A stretch of DNA of 64,000 nt from Nocardia brevicatena NBRC 12119 (lineage in GTDB: Bacteria; Actinomycetota; Actinomycetes; Mycobacteriales; Mycobacteriaceae). The notes beneath the pieces were generated by a model that had not been told where the DNA came from, searched no databases, and saw only the letters and a list, made by a program, of their open reading frames with translations. The translations under genes were made by a program, and so were the position numbers. Every line of letters starts with the position of its first letter. Position 1 is the stretch's first letter. The DNA lies in contig NZ_BAFU01000059.1 in assembly GCF_000308495.1 (NCBI RefSeq), positions 1 to 64,000 on the forward strand, given 5' to 3'. Shown piece after piece: positions 26,271 to 37,550 of the stretch.

Positions 26271-26657
26271 CTAGACCGTGAAACCGAGGGCGCGCAACTG
26301 TTCTCGACCGTCTTCGGTGATCTTGTCCGGTCCCCACGGCGGCATCCACACCCAGTTGATCTTCAGATCATCGACCAGGCCACTGCGCACCAACGCGTTG
26401 CGGGACTGGTCCTCGATCACATCGGTGAGCGGGCAGGCGGCCGAGGTCAGGGTCATATCGAGAACGGCGGTCCGATCCTCGAGCTTCAAGCCGTACACCA
26501 GCCCCAGATCGACGACGTTGATCCCCAGCTCGGGGTCGACCACGTCGCGCATGGCCTCTTCGATGTCCTCGAGCTGCCTCAGTTCCTCCGCCGACAGCTC
26601 GGCCGGTGTGGGCTCGGCTGCCTGGTCCGTGATCTCGGTGGACGGTGTATCGGTCAT
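26271..26657 (-). CDS. sufT: MIP18/DUF59-family Fe-S assembly factor SufT
   Basis: A 128-residue protein with ATG at 26657 in an ATGA overlap with sufU. The domain starts after an acidic tail: MRDVVDPELGINVVDLGLVYG (about residues 37-57), then TSAACPLTDVIEDQ with the conserved cysteine. SufT helps mature Fe-S proteins and is the last gene of the actinobacterial suf operon, as in M. tuberculosis. Confidence 0.92.
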   Translation of the reverse strand: MTDTPSTEITDQAAEPTPAELSAEELRQLEDIEEAMRDVVDPELGINVVDLGLVYGLKLEDRTAVLDMTLTSAACPLTDVIEDQSRNALVRSGLVDDLKINWVWMPPWGPDKITEDGREQLRALGFTV

Positions 26658-27139
26658 GCTGTTTCCCCGTTTCCTGCCGTACGGCCGATCGTATGGCCGG
26701 TGGCGCCGTCGATCCGGACCACGGCATCCTTGAACGCCATCCAGCCCAGCAGCGCGCATTTCACCCGCGCCGGATACTTGGCAACGCCTGCGAAGGCTAT
26801 CCCGTCGCCGATGACGTCCTCATCGCCTTCGACGGTACCCCGGCCGGCGACCATCTCGTTGAACGCGTCGACCACCTTCAGCGCCTCCGGCAGCGGCAAC
26901 CCGATCACCTGGTCGGCGAGCACCGAGGTGGAGGCCTGGCTGATCGAACAGCCCTGCCCGTCGTAAGAGACGTCGGCGACCTCGCCGCCTTCGCCGATAT
27001 GAACACGCAAGGTCACCTCGTCACCGCAGGTGGGGTTCACATGGTGCACTTCGGCACCGAACGGCTCCCGCAGTCCGCGGTGGTGCGGATGCTTGTAGTG
27101 GTCCAGGATGACTTCCTGGTACATCTGCTCCATGCGCAT
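26654..27139 (-). CDS. sufU: Fe-S scaffold / sulfur-transfer protein SufU
   Basis: A 161-residue IscU/NifU-N family protein. The three conserved cysteines are in PTCGDEV, GQGCSIS and RVKCALLGW, with the Asp of CGD, which is the zinc or Fe-S ligand set of SufU. It accepts persulfide from SufS, whose gene lies 3 bp upstream. The ATG at 27139 (MRMEQMYQEVILDHY) matches the usual family start. Confidence 0.93.
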   Translation of the reverse strand: MRMEQMYQEVILDHYKHPHHRGLREPFGAEVHHVNPTCGDEVTLRVHIGEGGEVADVSYDGQGCSISQASTSVLADQVIGLPLPEALKVVDAFNEMVAGRGTVEGDEDVIGDGIAFAGVAKYPARVKCALLGWMAFKDAVVRIDGATGHTIGRTAGNGETA

Positions 27140-27142
27140 GGT

Positions 27143-29168
<2,026 letters not shown>

Positions 29169-29205
29169 AGGTGTCGGGATTCCTTTGTGGGCTGGGAGTT
29201 CGGGG

Positions 29206-30384
29206 TCAGGCGCCGATGGCGGCGAGTTCGGCCTCGATGGCCGCCTCCAGCCGCTGTCGGACCTGCGGGACAGCGATCTTCTGAATGATCTCGCCGAAGA
29301 AGCCGCGAACCACCAGACGGCGGGCGATATCCTCCGGGATACCGCGGGCGCGCAGGTAGAACAGCTGCTCGTCGTCGAAACGGCCGGTGGCCGAGGCATG
29401 GCCGGCGCCGACGATCTCGCCGGTCTCGATCTCCAGGTTGGGCACCGAATCGGCACGGGCGCCATCGGTGAGTACCAGATTGCGGTTGGTCTCGAAGGTG
29501 TCGGTGCCCTCGGCTTCCGCGCGGATCAGCACATCGCCGACCCACACCGTGCGGGCATCACCCTTGGACGAGGCGGGATCACCCTGCAGTGCGCCCTTGT
29601 ACAGCACCGTGGACTTGCAGTGCGCCACCGCATGGTCGACCAGCAGCCGCTGTTCGAAATGCTGACCCGCGTCGGCGAAGTAGAGGCCGAGCAGTTCGGC
29701 GTCACCGCCGGGACCGGCGTAGCGGACGGTGCCGGTGAGCCGCACCAGATCGCCGCCGAGGGTGACGGCGGTATGCCGCAGAACGGCGTCGCGGCCCAGC
29801 GTGGCGTGGTGCGCGGCGGCGTGGACGGCATCGTCGGCCCAGTCCTGGATGGCGACGACGGTCAGCCGGGCACTGTCGCCGAGCACGAATTCCACGTTCT
29901 CGGCGTAGGTTCCACTGCCCTTCTGGTCGATGACGACAGTCGCGTTCGCGAATGCGTCCAGCCGGATCTGCAGGTGGCCGAAGGCCGTCTTCCCCTCGCC
30001 GGGACCGGTGACGGTGACGGTGAACGGCTCGGCGACCTCGATCTCCTTGCCGACCGACACCACCGTGGCCCGTTCGAAGCCCGAATACGCCTGGGCCGCG
30101 ACCCGGTCCGCCGGGACACCGCCGGTGCCGAGGCGGGGATCGGTGCGGTCCACGGTCTCCACGGTCACGCCCTCGACCGGCGTGGTCTCGACGGTGATGA
30201 AACCGTCGGCGACGGCGGTGCCGTTGTGCAGGCCGCGCAACCGGCGCAGCGGGGTGAACCGCCACGCCTCGTCCTTGGCCGTGGGTACCTCGAAGGCGTG
30301 CACATCGAACGAGGTGAAGACCTCGCCCTTGTTGATCGCCGGGGTACGAGCCTCAGCGGCTTCGGCAACGTTCTCGACGGCCAT
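29206..30384 (-). CDS. sufD: Fe-S scaffold protein SufD
   Basis: A 392-residue SufB/SufD beta-helix protein. The C-terminal signature ARGIPEDIARRLVVRGFFGEI and the HHATLG and DHAVAHCKS segments identify SufD. It forms the SufBC2D scaffold. The ATG at 30384 overlaps the sufB stop by one base (TGATG). Confidence 0.93.
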   Translation of the reverse strand: MAVENVAEAAEARTPAINKGEVFTSFDVHAFEVPTAKDEAWRFTPLRRLRGLHNGTAVADGFITVETTPVEGVTVETVDRTDPRLGTGGVPADRVAAQAYSGFERATVVSVGKEIEVAEPFTVTVTGPGEGKTAFGHLQIRLDAFANATVVIDQKGSGTYAENVEFVLGDSARLTVVAIQDWADDAVHAAAHHATLGRDAVLRHTAVTLGGDLVRLTGTVRYAGPGGDAELLGLYFADAGQHFEQRLLVDHAVAHCKSTVLYKGALQGDPASSKGDARTVWVGDVLIRAEAEGTDTFETNRNLVLTDGARADSVPNLEIETGEIVGAGHASATGRFDDEQLFYLRARGIPEDIARRLVVRGFFGEIIQKIAVPQVRQRLEAAIEAELAAIGA

Positions 30385-31844
30385 CAGCCGACGGCTCCTT
30401 CCATCTGCAGTTCGATCAGGCGGTTGAGTTCGAGCGCGTACTCCATCGGCAGTTCCTTGGCGATGGGCTCGACGAAGCCGCGGACCACCATGGCCATGGC
30501 CTCGTCCTCGGTGAGCCCACGGCTCATCAGGTAGAACAGTTGGTCCTCGGAGACCTTGGAGACGGTGGCCTCATGCCCCATGGTGACGTCGTCCTCGCGG
30601 ATGTCGACGTAGGGGTAGGTATCGGAGCGGCTGACGGTGTCCACCAGCAGCGCATCGCATTTCACGGTCGACTTCGACCCGTGCGCACCCTTGTTCACCT
30701 GCACCAGGCCGCGGTAGGAGGCCCGGCCGCCCCCGCGCGCCACCGACTTCGACACGATGGTCGAGGAGGTGTGCGGTGCCAGGTGCAGCATCTTCGCGCC
30801 GGTGTCCTGGTGCTGGCCGGCGCCGGCGAACGCCACCGACAGCACCTCGCCGCGGGCGTGCTCACCGGTCATCCACACGGCCGGATACTTCATGGTGACC
30901 TTGGAGCCGATATTGCCGTCGATCCACTCCATGGTCGCGCCCTCTCCGGCCTTGGCCCGCTTGGTGACCAGGTTGTAGACGTTGTTCGACCAGTTCTGGA
31001 TGGTGGTGTAGCGGCAGCGGCCGCCCTTCTTCACGATGATCTCCACCACCGCGGAATGCAGCGAATCCGACTTGTAGATCGGCGCGGTGCAGCCCTCGAC
31101 GTAGTGCACGTAGGCGTCCTCGTCGACGATGATCAGGGTGCGCTCGAACTGGCCCATGTTCTCGGTGTTGATCCGGAAGTAGGCCTGCAGCGGGATATCG
31201 ACGTACACCCCCGGCGGCACGTAGATGAACGAACCTCCCGACCACACGGCGGTGTTCAGCGCGGAGAACTTGTTGTCACCGGCCGGGATCACGCTGCCGA
31301 AGTACTGCCGGAAGATCTCCGGGTGCTCGCGCAGACCGGTGTCGGTGTCGAGGAAGATCACGCCCTGGGCCTCCAGATCCTCGCGGATCTGGTGGTACAC
31401 CACCTCGGACTCGTACTGGGCGGCGACACCGGCCACCAGCCGCTGCTTCTCCGCCTCCGGGATACCCAGCCTGTCGTAGGTGTTGCGGATGTCCTCGGGC
31501 AGGTCCTCCCAGCTGGCGGCCTGCTTCTCGGTGGAACGCACGAAGTACTTGATGTTGTCGAAGTCGATGTCTTCGAGGTTGGAACCCCAGGCCGGTATCG
31601 GCTTGCGCTCGAAGATCCGCAGGGCCTTGAGGCGGGCCTCGAGCATCCACTCCGGCTCGTTCTTCTTCGCCGAGATATCGCGGACGACCTCCTCCGACAG
31701 GCCACGCTGCGCGGCGGCACCGGCCTCGTCCGAGTCTGCCCAGCCGTAGCCGTAGCTGCCCAGGGCGGCAATCGTCTCTTCCTGGGTCAACGGCGTCGGC
31801 CTGGTGGTGGCGGATTCGCGGGCGTCCGCGGCGGTCGTCGTCAT
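30384..31844 (-). CDS. sufB: Fe-S scaffold protein SufB, without intein
   Basis: A 486-residue SufB. Family markers include [28 protein letters not shown] and [21 protein letters not shown]. Several mycobacterial SufB proteins, including that of M. tuberculosis, carry an intein; here the reading frame is continuous and of normal length, so no intein is present. The ATG at 31844 overlaps the sufR stop (ATGA). Confidence 0.96.
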   Translation of the reverse strand: MTTTAADARESATTRPTPLTQEETIAALGSYGYGWADSDEAGAAAQRGLSEEVVRDISAKKNEPEWMLEARLKALRIFERKPIPAWGSNLEDIDFDNIKYFVRSTEKQAASWEDLPEDIRNTYDRLGIPEAEKQRLVAGVAAQYESEVVYHQIREDLEAQGVIFLDTDTGLREHPEIFRQYFGSVIPAGDNKFSALNTAVWSGGSFIYVPPGVYVDIPLQAYFRINTENMGQFERTLIIVDEDAYVHYVEGCTAPIYKSDSLHSAVVEIIVKKGGRCRYTTIQNWSNNVYNLVTKRAKAGEGATMEWIDGNIGSKVTMKYPAVWMTGEHARGEVLSVAFAGAGQHQDTGAKMLHLAPHTSSTIVSKSVARGGGRASYRGLVQVNKGAHGSKSTVKCDALLVDTVSRSDTYPYVDIREDDVTMGHEATVSKVSEDQLFYLMSRGLTEDEAMAMVVRGFVEPIAKELPMEYALELNRLIELQMEGAVG

Positions 31845-32728
31845 TCGGCACTCCTTCCGGAGTCGTTCGTTATTTCCATTGCGGGCTGTGCAACGGCTGA
31901 TGGGGAGGCTGTATTCGGTTGGGTCACGGTCCCGGCGGACGATGCCTCGATCGGCAGCACCGCCAGCGGTACATGGGTTGTACAGGCACAGTCGCCGTTG
32001 GCGATCGTGGCCAGACGCTGCACATGGGTGCCGAGCAGCTCGCGGAAGGCCTCGAGCTCCGCCTCGCACAGTTGCGGGAATTCCTCGGCGACATGGGCGA
32101 CCGGGCAGTGGTGCTGGCAGATCTGTACGCCCGCACCCACCGGCCGGGTACTCGCCGCGAAGCCCGCGCCGGACAGCGCAGTGGCGATCTCCTGGGCCTT
32201 GGCCACCGTCTGGTCGGAGGTCACCGCGGCGGTGTCCGCGCTTCGGGGCCGATGCGCGTCCGCACCCTGCGGGCGGTGCGCCGGAAGCGGTTCGATCCCG
32301 GCCACGACCGTCCGCGCGCGTTTGCGGGCGAACTCGGTGACCGCCTGTTCACCGCCGATTTCGCGCAGTTGGCGGATCGCCGCCCCGGCGAGATCGTCGT
32401 AGGCGTGGCCGAGCATGCTCCGTCCCGCAGCGGTGAGCCGGTACTGCTTGGCGGGTCGGCCACGCCCCTTCTGCTGCCATGGCGCAGAACGGCTTGCCCG
32501 TGCCTGGCCGGATTCGATGAGCGCGTCCAGATGCCTGCGCACCCCGGCCGGCGCCAGGCCCAGGGCGGCGCCGATGGCGGTCGCGGTGATCGGACCCTGC
32601 TCGAGCAGCAGCCGGACGATCTCGGCCCGGGTGCGTCCCTCACCACCGGCCGCGGGCACGGCAGCGGACGCGGTGCCGGCCCGACGGCCGGCCCTTTCGT
32701 CTACGTTCGGCAAACCCACGGTTTTCAC
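31841..32728 (-). CDS. sufR: Fe-S-sensing repressor SufR
   Basis: A 295-residue ArsR/DeoR-like regulator. The winged helix spans about residues 28-105 ([33 protein letters not shown]). The cluster-binding cysteines lie in the C-terminal half ([27 protein letters not shown]). Holo-SufR represses the suf operon. It starts with a GTG at 32728, and the putative operator covers that codon, so it is probably autoregulated on a very short leader or leaderless message. Confidence 0.93.
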   Translation of the reverse strand: MKTVGLPNVDERAGRRAGTASAAVPAAGGEGRTRAEIVRLLLEQGPITATAIGAALGLAPAGVRRHLDALIESGQARASRSAPWQQKGRGRPAKQYRLTAAGRSMLGHAYDDLAGAAIRQLREIGGEQAVTEFARKRARTVVAGIEPLPAHRPQGADAHRPRSADTAAVTSDQTVAKAQEIATALSGAGFAASTRPVGAGVQICQHHCPVAHVAEEFPQLCEAELEAFRELLGTHVQRLATIANGDCACTTHVPLAVLPIEASSAGTVTQPNTASPSAVAQPAMEITNDSGRSAE

Positions 32729-32739
32729 AACATCAGTGT
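32725..32739 (-). promoter_or_regulatory. Candidate SufR box over the sufR start codon
   Basis: Read on the minus strand the sequence is ACACT-GATGT-TGTGA. I recall ACACT-N5-TGTGA as the motif reported for mycobacterial SufR at the suf promoter. Here it includes the GTG start of sufR. The match is exact at all ten specified positions. Confidence 0.65.
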
Positions 32740-32971
32740 GGCGGAATTACTTCCCGAAATCTAATAAGGCTGCCCTGACCTGCGACACCCTTGCCCGGCG
32801 CCATCCGGCGTACGGGTGGACCACACCGCCTCTACCACTGTTTTCAGCGAAACCCGCAGGTAAGGCCGAGCCGTGGGCGGTGCGGAGTGAAATGGATCAC
32901 TCACGGCCGCCCCACCCTCTACCGGTCCGAGACCGCCGCATGTCCGGCCATGCCTACTAGGCTGCCTGACC

Positions 32972-34717
32972 GTGGCAATAGGGGAAGGCGCGCGGCGAAC
33001 AAGGCCGGCGGCGGTGCGCCGCACCGTGGTGCGGCTGGGGCGACGGGCGCAGACGCTGGGCCGGCGCGTCCTCGGGTTGGACGTGCCGGCCACCGAGCAC
33101 ACGGTCGCGGTCCTGCATCGCGACGAGTCCGAGGTGCCCGGCCTGGACAGCAGGGAGCTGACCCAGCTCGACCGGATCCGGCTGATGGGCGCCACCGGCA
33201 CCGTCCTCATGGCCATCAGCGCGCTCGGGATCGGCGCCCAGCCGGTCCACCAGAACCCCACCTCCGGGATGCGGGTGCTGGGGATCTTCGCCCGCGCGCA
33301 CACCGGGTCGCTGGCCATGTGCATGGTCGGCACGGTGACCGTGGTGCTGGCCTGGCTGCTGCTCGGCCGGTTCGCGGTCGGCGGGATCGGCGGGGTTCCG
33401 GTGCACCGACTGTCCCGTGTCCAGTTGGACCGCACCCTGCTGCTCTGGATCATCCCGCTCAGCGTCGCACCACCCATGTTCAGCAATGACGTCTACTCGT
33501 ATCTGGCGCAGAGCGAGATCGCCGCGCGCGGTATCGACCCGTACAAGGAAGGTCCCGTGGCGGGACTGGGCATCGATAACGTGCTCACCAACAACGTTCC
33601 CACCATCTGGCGCGACACGCCGGCCCCGTACGGGCCGCTGTTCCTGTGGATGGGGCGCGGCATCGCCCATCTCACCGGCGAGAACATCGTGGCCGGGGTC
33701 TGGGTACACCGACTGCTGGCGCTGGCCGGGGTGGCGCTGATCGTCTGGGCCCTGCCCAGGCTGTCGGTGCGCTGCGGGGTGGCGCCGGTGAGCGCGCTGT
33801 GGCTGGGCGCGGCCAATCCGCTGGTGCTGTTCCATCTCGTCGGCGGGGTGCACAACGACGCCCTGATGCTCGGACTGATGCTGGCCGGTCTGGAGTTCGC
33901 GCTGCGCGCCGTGCACGGCGCCGCCGACGCTGTCGCACCACCGCCCCTGGACGCCCACGGCTACCTGATGCTGATCGCCGGGGCCATCACCATCAGCCTG
34001 TCGTCGTCGATCAAGATCACCTCGATTATCGCCCTGGGATTCGTCGGAATGGCGCTGGCCAAACGCTGGGGCAACGGTCTGCGCGCGCTGTGCCTGTCGG
34101 CGGCGCTGCTGGGTGGCATCGCGGCCCTGACGACACTGCTGGTCAGCATGGCGAGCGGGCTCGGTTTCGGCTGGGTGCACACCCTCGGCACCGCGAACGC
34201 GGTACGCAGCTGGATGTCGCTGCCGACCGCGCTCGGCATCATCACCGGCTTCGGTGGCGTACTGCTCGGGCTCGGCGACCACACCACGGCGCTGCTGAGC
34301 ATCACCCGGCCGATCGCCGCGGCGGTGGCCGCGGTCATCACGGCGCGGATGCTGGTCGCCACCTGGACCGGGCGACTGCATCCGGTGGGGGCGCTCGGGG
34401 TCTCGCTGGGCGCCATCGTGCTGCTGTTCCCGGTGGTACAGCCGTGGTATCTGCTGTGGGCGATCGTGCCGCTGGCGGCCTGGGCCACCCGACCGGCGTT
34501 CCGGGTTCCCGCGGTCGCGTTCTCCGCGGTGGTGAGCGTGATCCTGATGCCGCGCGGCGCCGACCTCGAGGTGTTCCAGATCGTCGGGGCGGCCATCGCC
34601 ACGGTTGTCGTCGCGGTGCTGTTCCTGGTGGTCACCCGGAACTCCCTGCCGTGGCGGGAGCAGCAGGGGGTGTCGGCTTCCTCACAGTCGACCACGGCAT
34701 ACCGTGTCACATCGTGA
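32972..34717 (+). CDS. mptB: Alpha-1,6-mannosyltransferase MptB
   Basis: A 581-residue GT-C membrane protein with about 13 membrane segments, divergent from sufR exactly as Rv1459c is from Rv1460. The first extracytoplasmic loop contains the acidic SNDVYSYLAQSE motif typical of polyprenol-phosphate-mannose enzymes. MptB starts the alpha-1,6-mannan core of lipomannan/lipoarabinomannan, using polyprenyl-phosphomannose. It begins with GTG at 32972 and overlaps the next gene by 4 bp. Confidence 0.92.
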   Translation: MAIGEGARRTRPAAVRRTVVRLGRRAQTLGRRVLGLDVPATEHTVAVLHRDESEVPGLDSRELTQLDRIRLMGATGTVLMAISALGIGAQPVHQNPTSGMRVLGIFARAHTGSLAMCMVGTVTVVLAWLLLGRFAVGGIGGVPVHRLSRVQLDRTLLLWIIPLSVAPPMFSNDVYSYLAQSEIAARGIDPYKEGPVAGLGIDNVLTNNVPTIWRDTPAPYGPLFLWMGRGIAHLTGENIVAGVWVHRLLALAGVALIVWALPRLSVRCGVAPVSALWLGAANPLVLFHLVGGVHNDALMLGLMLAGLEFALRAVHGAADAVAPPPLDAHGYLMLIAGAITISLSSSIKITSIIALGFVGMALAKRWGNGLRALCLSAALLGGIAALTTLLVSMASGLGFGWVHTLGTANAVRSWMSLPTALGIITGFGGVLLGLGDHTTALLSITRPIAAAVAAVITARMLVATWTGRLHPVGALGVSLGAIVLLFPVVQPWYLLWAIVPLAAWATRPAFRVPAVAFSAVVSVILMPRGADLEVFQIVGAAIATVVVAVLFLVVTRNSLPWREQQGVSASSQSTTAYRVTS

Positions 34718-35646
34718 GCGCAACCCGCGAACCCGCCGTACAGATGGACGACGTCGTCAAACGCTACGGCGACACCACGGCGGTGGACGGCATCGGATTC
34801 ACGGTCGAACCCGCACAGGTATTCGCGCTGCTCGGTCCGAACGGGGCCGGTAAGACCACCACGGTGGAGATGTGCGAGGGCTTCGTCACCCCCGACGGCG
34901 GCCGGGTGCGGGTACTGGGGCTGGACCCGATCGCGGACTCGGAACGTCTGCGCCCTCGGATCGGTGTGATGCTGCAGGGTGGTGGGGCGTATCCGGGCGC
35001 GCGGGCCGGGGAGATGCTGGAACTGGTCGCCTCCTATTCGGCCGATCCGCTGGACCCCGACTGGCTGCTGCGCACCCTCGGCCTCGCCGACAGCCGACGC
35101 ACCCCCTACCGTCGCCTTTCCGGCGGTCAGCAGCAGCGGCTGTCACTGGCCTGCGCGCTGGTCGGACGGCCCGAGATCGTCTTCCTCGACGAGCCCACCG
35201 CCGGAATGGACGCCCAGGCGCGGATCATGGTGTGGGAGCTGATCGACGCGCTGCGCCGTGACGGGGTGGCCGTCCTGCTCACCACCCATCTGATGGACGA
35301 GGCCGAGGAACTGGCCGACCAGCTCGTCATCATCGATCACGGCCGAATCGTGGCCTCCGGCACCCCCGCCGAGGTGACGGCGCACGGCGCGGCCGGCCAA
35401 CTGCGGTTCTCGGCCCCGCCGCGCCTGGACCTGACGCTGCTGGAGCGGGCACTGCCGGAGGGTTTCGCGCCGCGCGAGGCGAGTCCGGGCTCATATCTGG
35501 TGGAAGGCGAGATCGACCCGCAGGTGCTGGCCACCGTGACCGCGTGGTGCGCGCGGGTGAACGTCCTGGCCACCGATATCCGGATCGACCAGCGGCGGCT
35601 GGAGGATGTGTTCCTGGAGTTGACCGGACGGGATCTGCGCACATGA
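34714..35646 (+). CDS. ABC exporter ATP-binding protein, Rv1458c-like
   Basis: A 310-residue ABC ATPase starting with GTG at 34714 in a GTGA overlap with mptB. Walker A is LGPNGAGKTTT, the signature is LSGGQQQRLS and Walker B is IVFLDEPTAG. The C-terminal 80 or so residues are the extension seen in ABC-2 exporter ATPases. It pairs with the permease that follows. The position between mptB and ctaA is conserved in mycobacteria; the substrate is unknown. Confidence 0.92.
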   Translation: MSATREPAVQMDDVVKRYGDTTAVDGIGFTVEPAQVFALLGPNGAGKTTTVEMCEGFVTPDGGRVRVLGLDPIADSERLRPRIGVMLQGGGAYPGARAGEMLELVASYSADPLDPDWLLRTLGLADSRRTPYRRLSGGQQQRLSLACALVGRPEIVFLDEPTAGMDAQARIMVWELIDALRRDGVAVLLTTHLMDEAEELADQLVIIDHGRIVASGTPAEVTAHGAAGQLRFSAPPRLDLTLLERALPEGFAPREASPGSYLVEGEIDPQVLATVTAWCARVNVLATDIRIDQRRLEDVFLELTGRDLRT

Positions 35647-36434
35647 CGAAACCGGATATCACCGCCAACCGCTTCGCACCGGGGACCTTCACCCCCGCGC
35701 CCCGGCCCAACGGCCGCGCCGCGATGCTGTTCGCGCAGACCCGTCTGGACCTGCTGCTGTTGCTGCGCAACGGGGAGCAGTTGCTGCTGACCATGTTCAT
35801 TCCGATCACCCTGCTGGTCGGGCTCAGCCTGCTGCCGTTCGGGGAGATGGGCGAGCACCGGGTGGACCGGATCGTGCCCGCGGTGATGATGGTGGCGGTC
35901 ATGTCGACAGCGTTCACCGGACAGGCCATCGCCGTCGGTTTCGACCGTCGGTACGGGGCGTTGAAACGGCTGGGCGCCACCCCGTTGCCGCGCTGGGGTG
36001 TCGTCGCGGGCAAAAGCGGTGCCGTCCTGCTGGTTGTGGTACTGCAGGCGGTGATCCTGGGCGCTATCGGGACGGCACTGGGCTGGCGGCCGAGTCCGCT
36101 CGGGCTGGTGCTGGGGGCGCTGCTGATCGTGCTGGGCACCGCCACCTTCGCGGCCATGGGTCTGCTGCTCGGCGGGACGCTCAAGGCCGAGGTCGTATTG
36201 GCGCTGGCGAATATTCTCTGGTTCGTCATGCTGGGCGTGGCGAGTGTTGTATTCGCCACCGACGATCCGCACGCGGCGGTGCAGATCGTGGTGCGGTTGG
36301 TCCCCTCCGGCGCCCTCGCGGTGGCGCTGGAAGACGCGGTGGACGGCGGTATCGACTGGTTCGGTGTAGTGGTGCTCGGGCTCTGGGGCGCGGGGGCGGG
36401 ACTGCTCGCGACCAGGTTCTTCCGCTTCGACTGA
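35643..36434 (+). CDS. ABC-2 type exporter permease
   Basis: A 263-residue membrane protein with six predicted membrane segments, overlapping the ATPase gene in ATGA. The DRRYGALKRLGATPLPRWGV motif in the middle is the coupling region of ABC-2 permeases. It corresponds to Rv1457c by position. The substrate is unknown; a drug or lipid exporter is usually guessed. Confidence 0.9.
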   Translation: MTKPDITANRFAPGTFTPAPRPNGRAAMLFAQTRLDLLLLLRNGEQLLLTMFIPITLLVGLSLLPFGEMGEHRVDRIVPAVMMVAVMSTAFTGQAIAVGFDRRYGALKRLGATPLPRWGVVAGKSGAVLLVVVLQAVILGAIGTALGWRPSPLGLVLGALLIVLGTATFAAMGLLLGGTLKAEVVLALANILWFVMLGVASVVFATDDPHAAVQIVVRLVPSGALAVALEDAVDGGIDWFGVVVLGLWGAGAGLLATRFFRFD

Positions 36435-36509
36435 GACCGCCCACTCGGCAACGACGAGTTGTAGTAGTCCGGCTGCGGACCCCGCGCGATCGACGGCTAC
36501 CATCGGGAC

Positions 36510-37514
36510 GTGCTCTATCGCGCGTTCCTGCGACTCGTCGACCGACTGCCGATGCCCTCCCGCCGCGTCCAGCTGTGGCTCGCGGCCGCGGTCATCGCCT
36601 CCCAGGCCGGGATCGCCGTCACCGGCGCCATTGTGCGCGTCACCGCCTCCGGACTCGGCTGCCCCACCTGGCCGCAGTGCTTCCCCGGCAGCTTCACACC
36701 CGTCGGGGTGTCCGAGGTCGCCGTGGTGCATCAGGCCGTAGAGTTCGGCAACCGGATGCTGACATTCGTGGTCACCCTGTGCGCGGCGCTGATCGTCCTG
36801 GCCGTTACCCGGGTGCGGCGGCGACGCGAAGTGCTGGTGTACGCGTGGCTCATGCCGGGCGGCACCGTATTGCAGGCGGTGATCGGCGGCATCACCGTGC
36901 TGTCCGGGCTGCTGTGGTGGACGGTTGCCATACATCTCCTGGCGTCGATGCTCATGGTGTGGGTGGCCGCGGTGCTGTACTCGAAGGTCGCGGCACCCGA
37001 CGACGGGGTCGAAACAGTCCGCGCCCCCGCGCCGCTGCGGTGGCTGACCGGCCTCGCCGGGATCGCGCTGGCGGGGGTGCTGGTCGCGGGCACCCTGGTG
37101 ACCGGGGCGGGACCGCACGCCGGGGACAAGAGCATCGACCGACAGGTGCAACGCCTCGAAGTGGAGATCGTCCCCCTGGTGCATCTGCACGCCCAACTGC
37201 TGGTCGGTTACTTGGCGCTGCTGGTCGGGCTGGCCTTCGGCCTCTACGCGGTCGGTATCACCGCGCCCGTTCGCAAACGCCTGTTCGTGCTGCTCGGTCT
37301 GGTGCTCGCGCAGTCGCTGGTCGGCGTGGTCCAGTACTTCACCGATGTGCCCGCGGTCCTGGTGGCCATCCACGTGGGCGGCGCGGCGCTGTGCACCGCC
37401 GCCACCGCCACCCTGTGGGCCTCGCTGCGTACCCGGGAGCCGGTGCCGGTGGTCACCGGCACCGGCGATACCGAGCCTGCGGCCGCCGCGGCACCGGCCG
37501 CCCGGCCCGCCTAG
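36510..37514 (+). CDS. ctaA: Heme A synthase CtaA
   Basis: A 334-residue protein with eight membrane segments. The four heme-ligand histidines are recognisable in HQAVEFGNR, AIHLLASM, HLHAQLLVGY and IHVGGAAL. The first outer loop has the cysteine pair GLGCPTWPQCFPG. CtaA oxidises heme O to heme A for cytochrome c oxidase; heme O comes from CtaB encoded nearby. The start is GTG at 36510. Confidence 0.95.
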   Translation: MLYRAFLRLVDRLPMPSRRVQLWLAAAVIASQAGIAVTGAIVRVTASGLGCPTWPQCFPGSFTPVGVSEVAVVHQAVEFGNRMLTFVVTLCAALIVLAVTRVRRRREVLVYAWLMPGGTVLQAVIGGITVLSGLLWWTVAIHLLASMLMVWVAAVLYSKVAAPDDGVETVRAPAPLRWLTGLAGIALAGVLVAGTLVTGAGPHAGDKSIDRQVQRLEVEIVPLVHLHAQLLVGYLALLVGLAFGLYAVGITAPVRKRLFVLLGLVLAQSLVGVVQYFTDVPAVLVAIHVGGAALCTAATATLWASLRTREPVPVVTGTGDTEPAAAAAPAARPA

Positions 37515-37550
37515 AACCGGCGGCGGGCCGCCCGCCCGCTCAGGCCGGTT
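37515..37550. terminator. Bidirectional hairpin between ctaA and the PucR gene
   Basis: An outer inverted repeat, AACCGGC (37515-37521) and GCCGGTT (37544-37550), encloses a second one, GGCGGGC (37522-37528) and GCCCGCC (37530-37536). It starts at the ctaA stop and includes the stop of the convergent gene. Confidence 0.5.
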
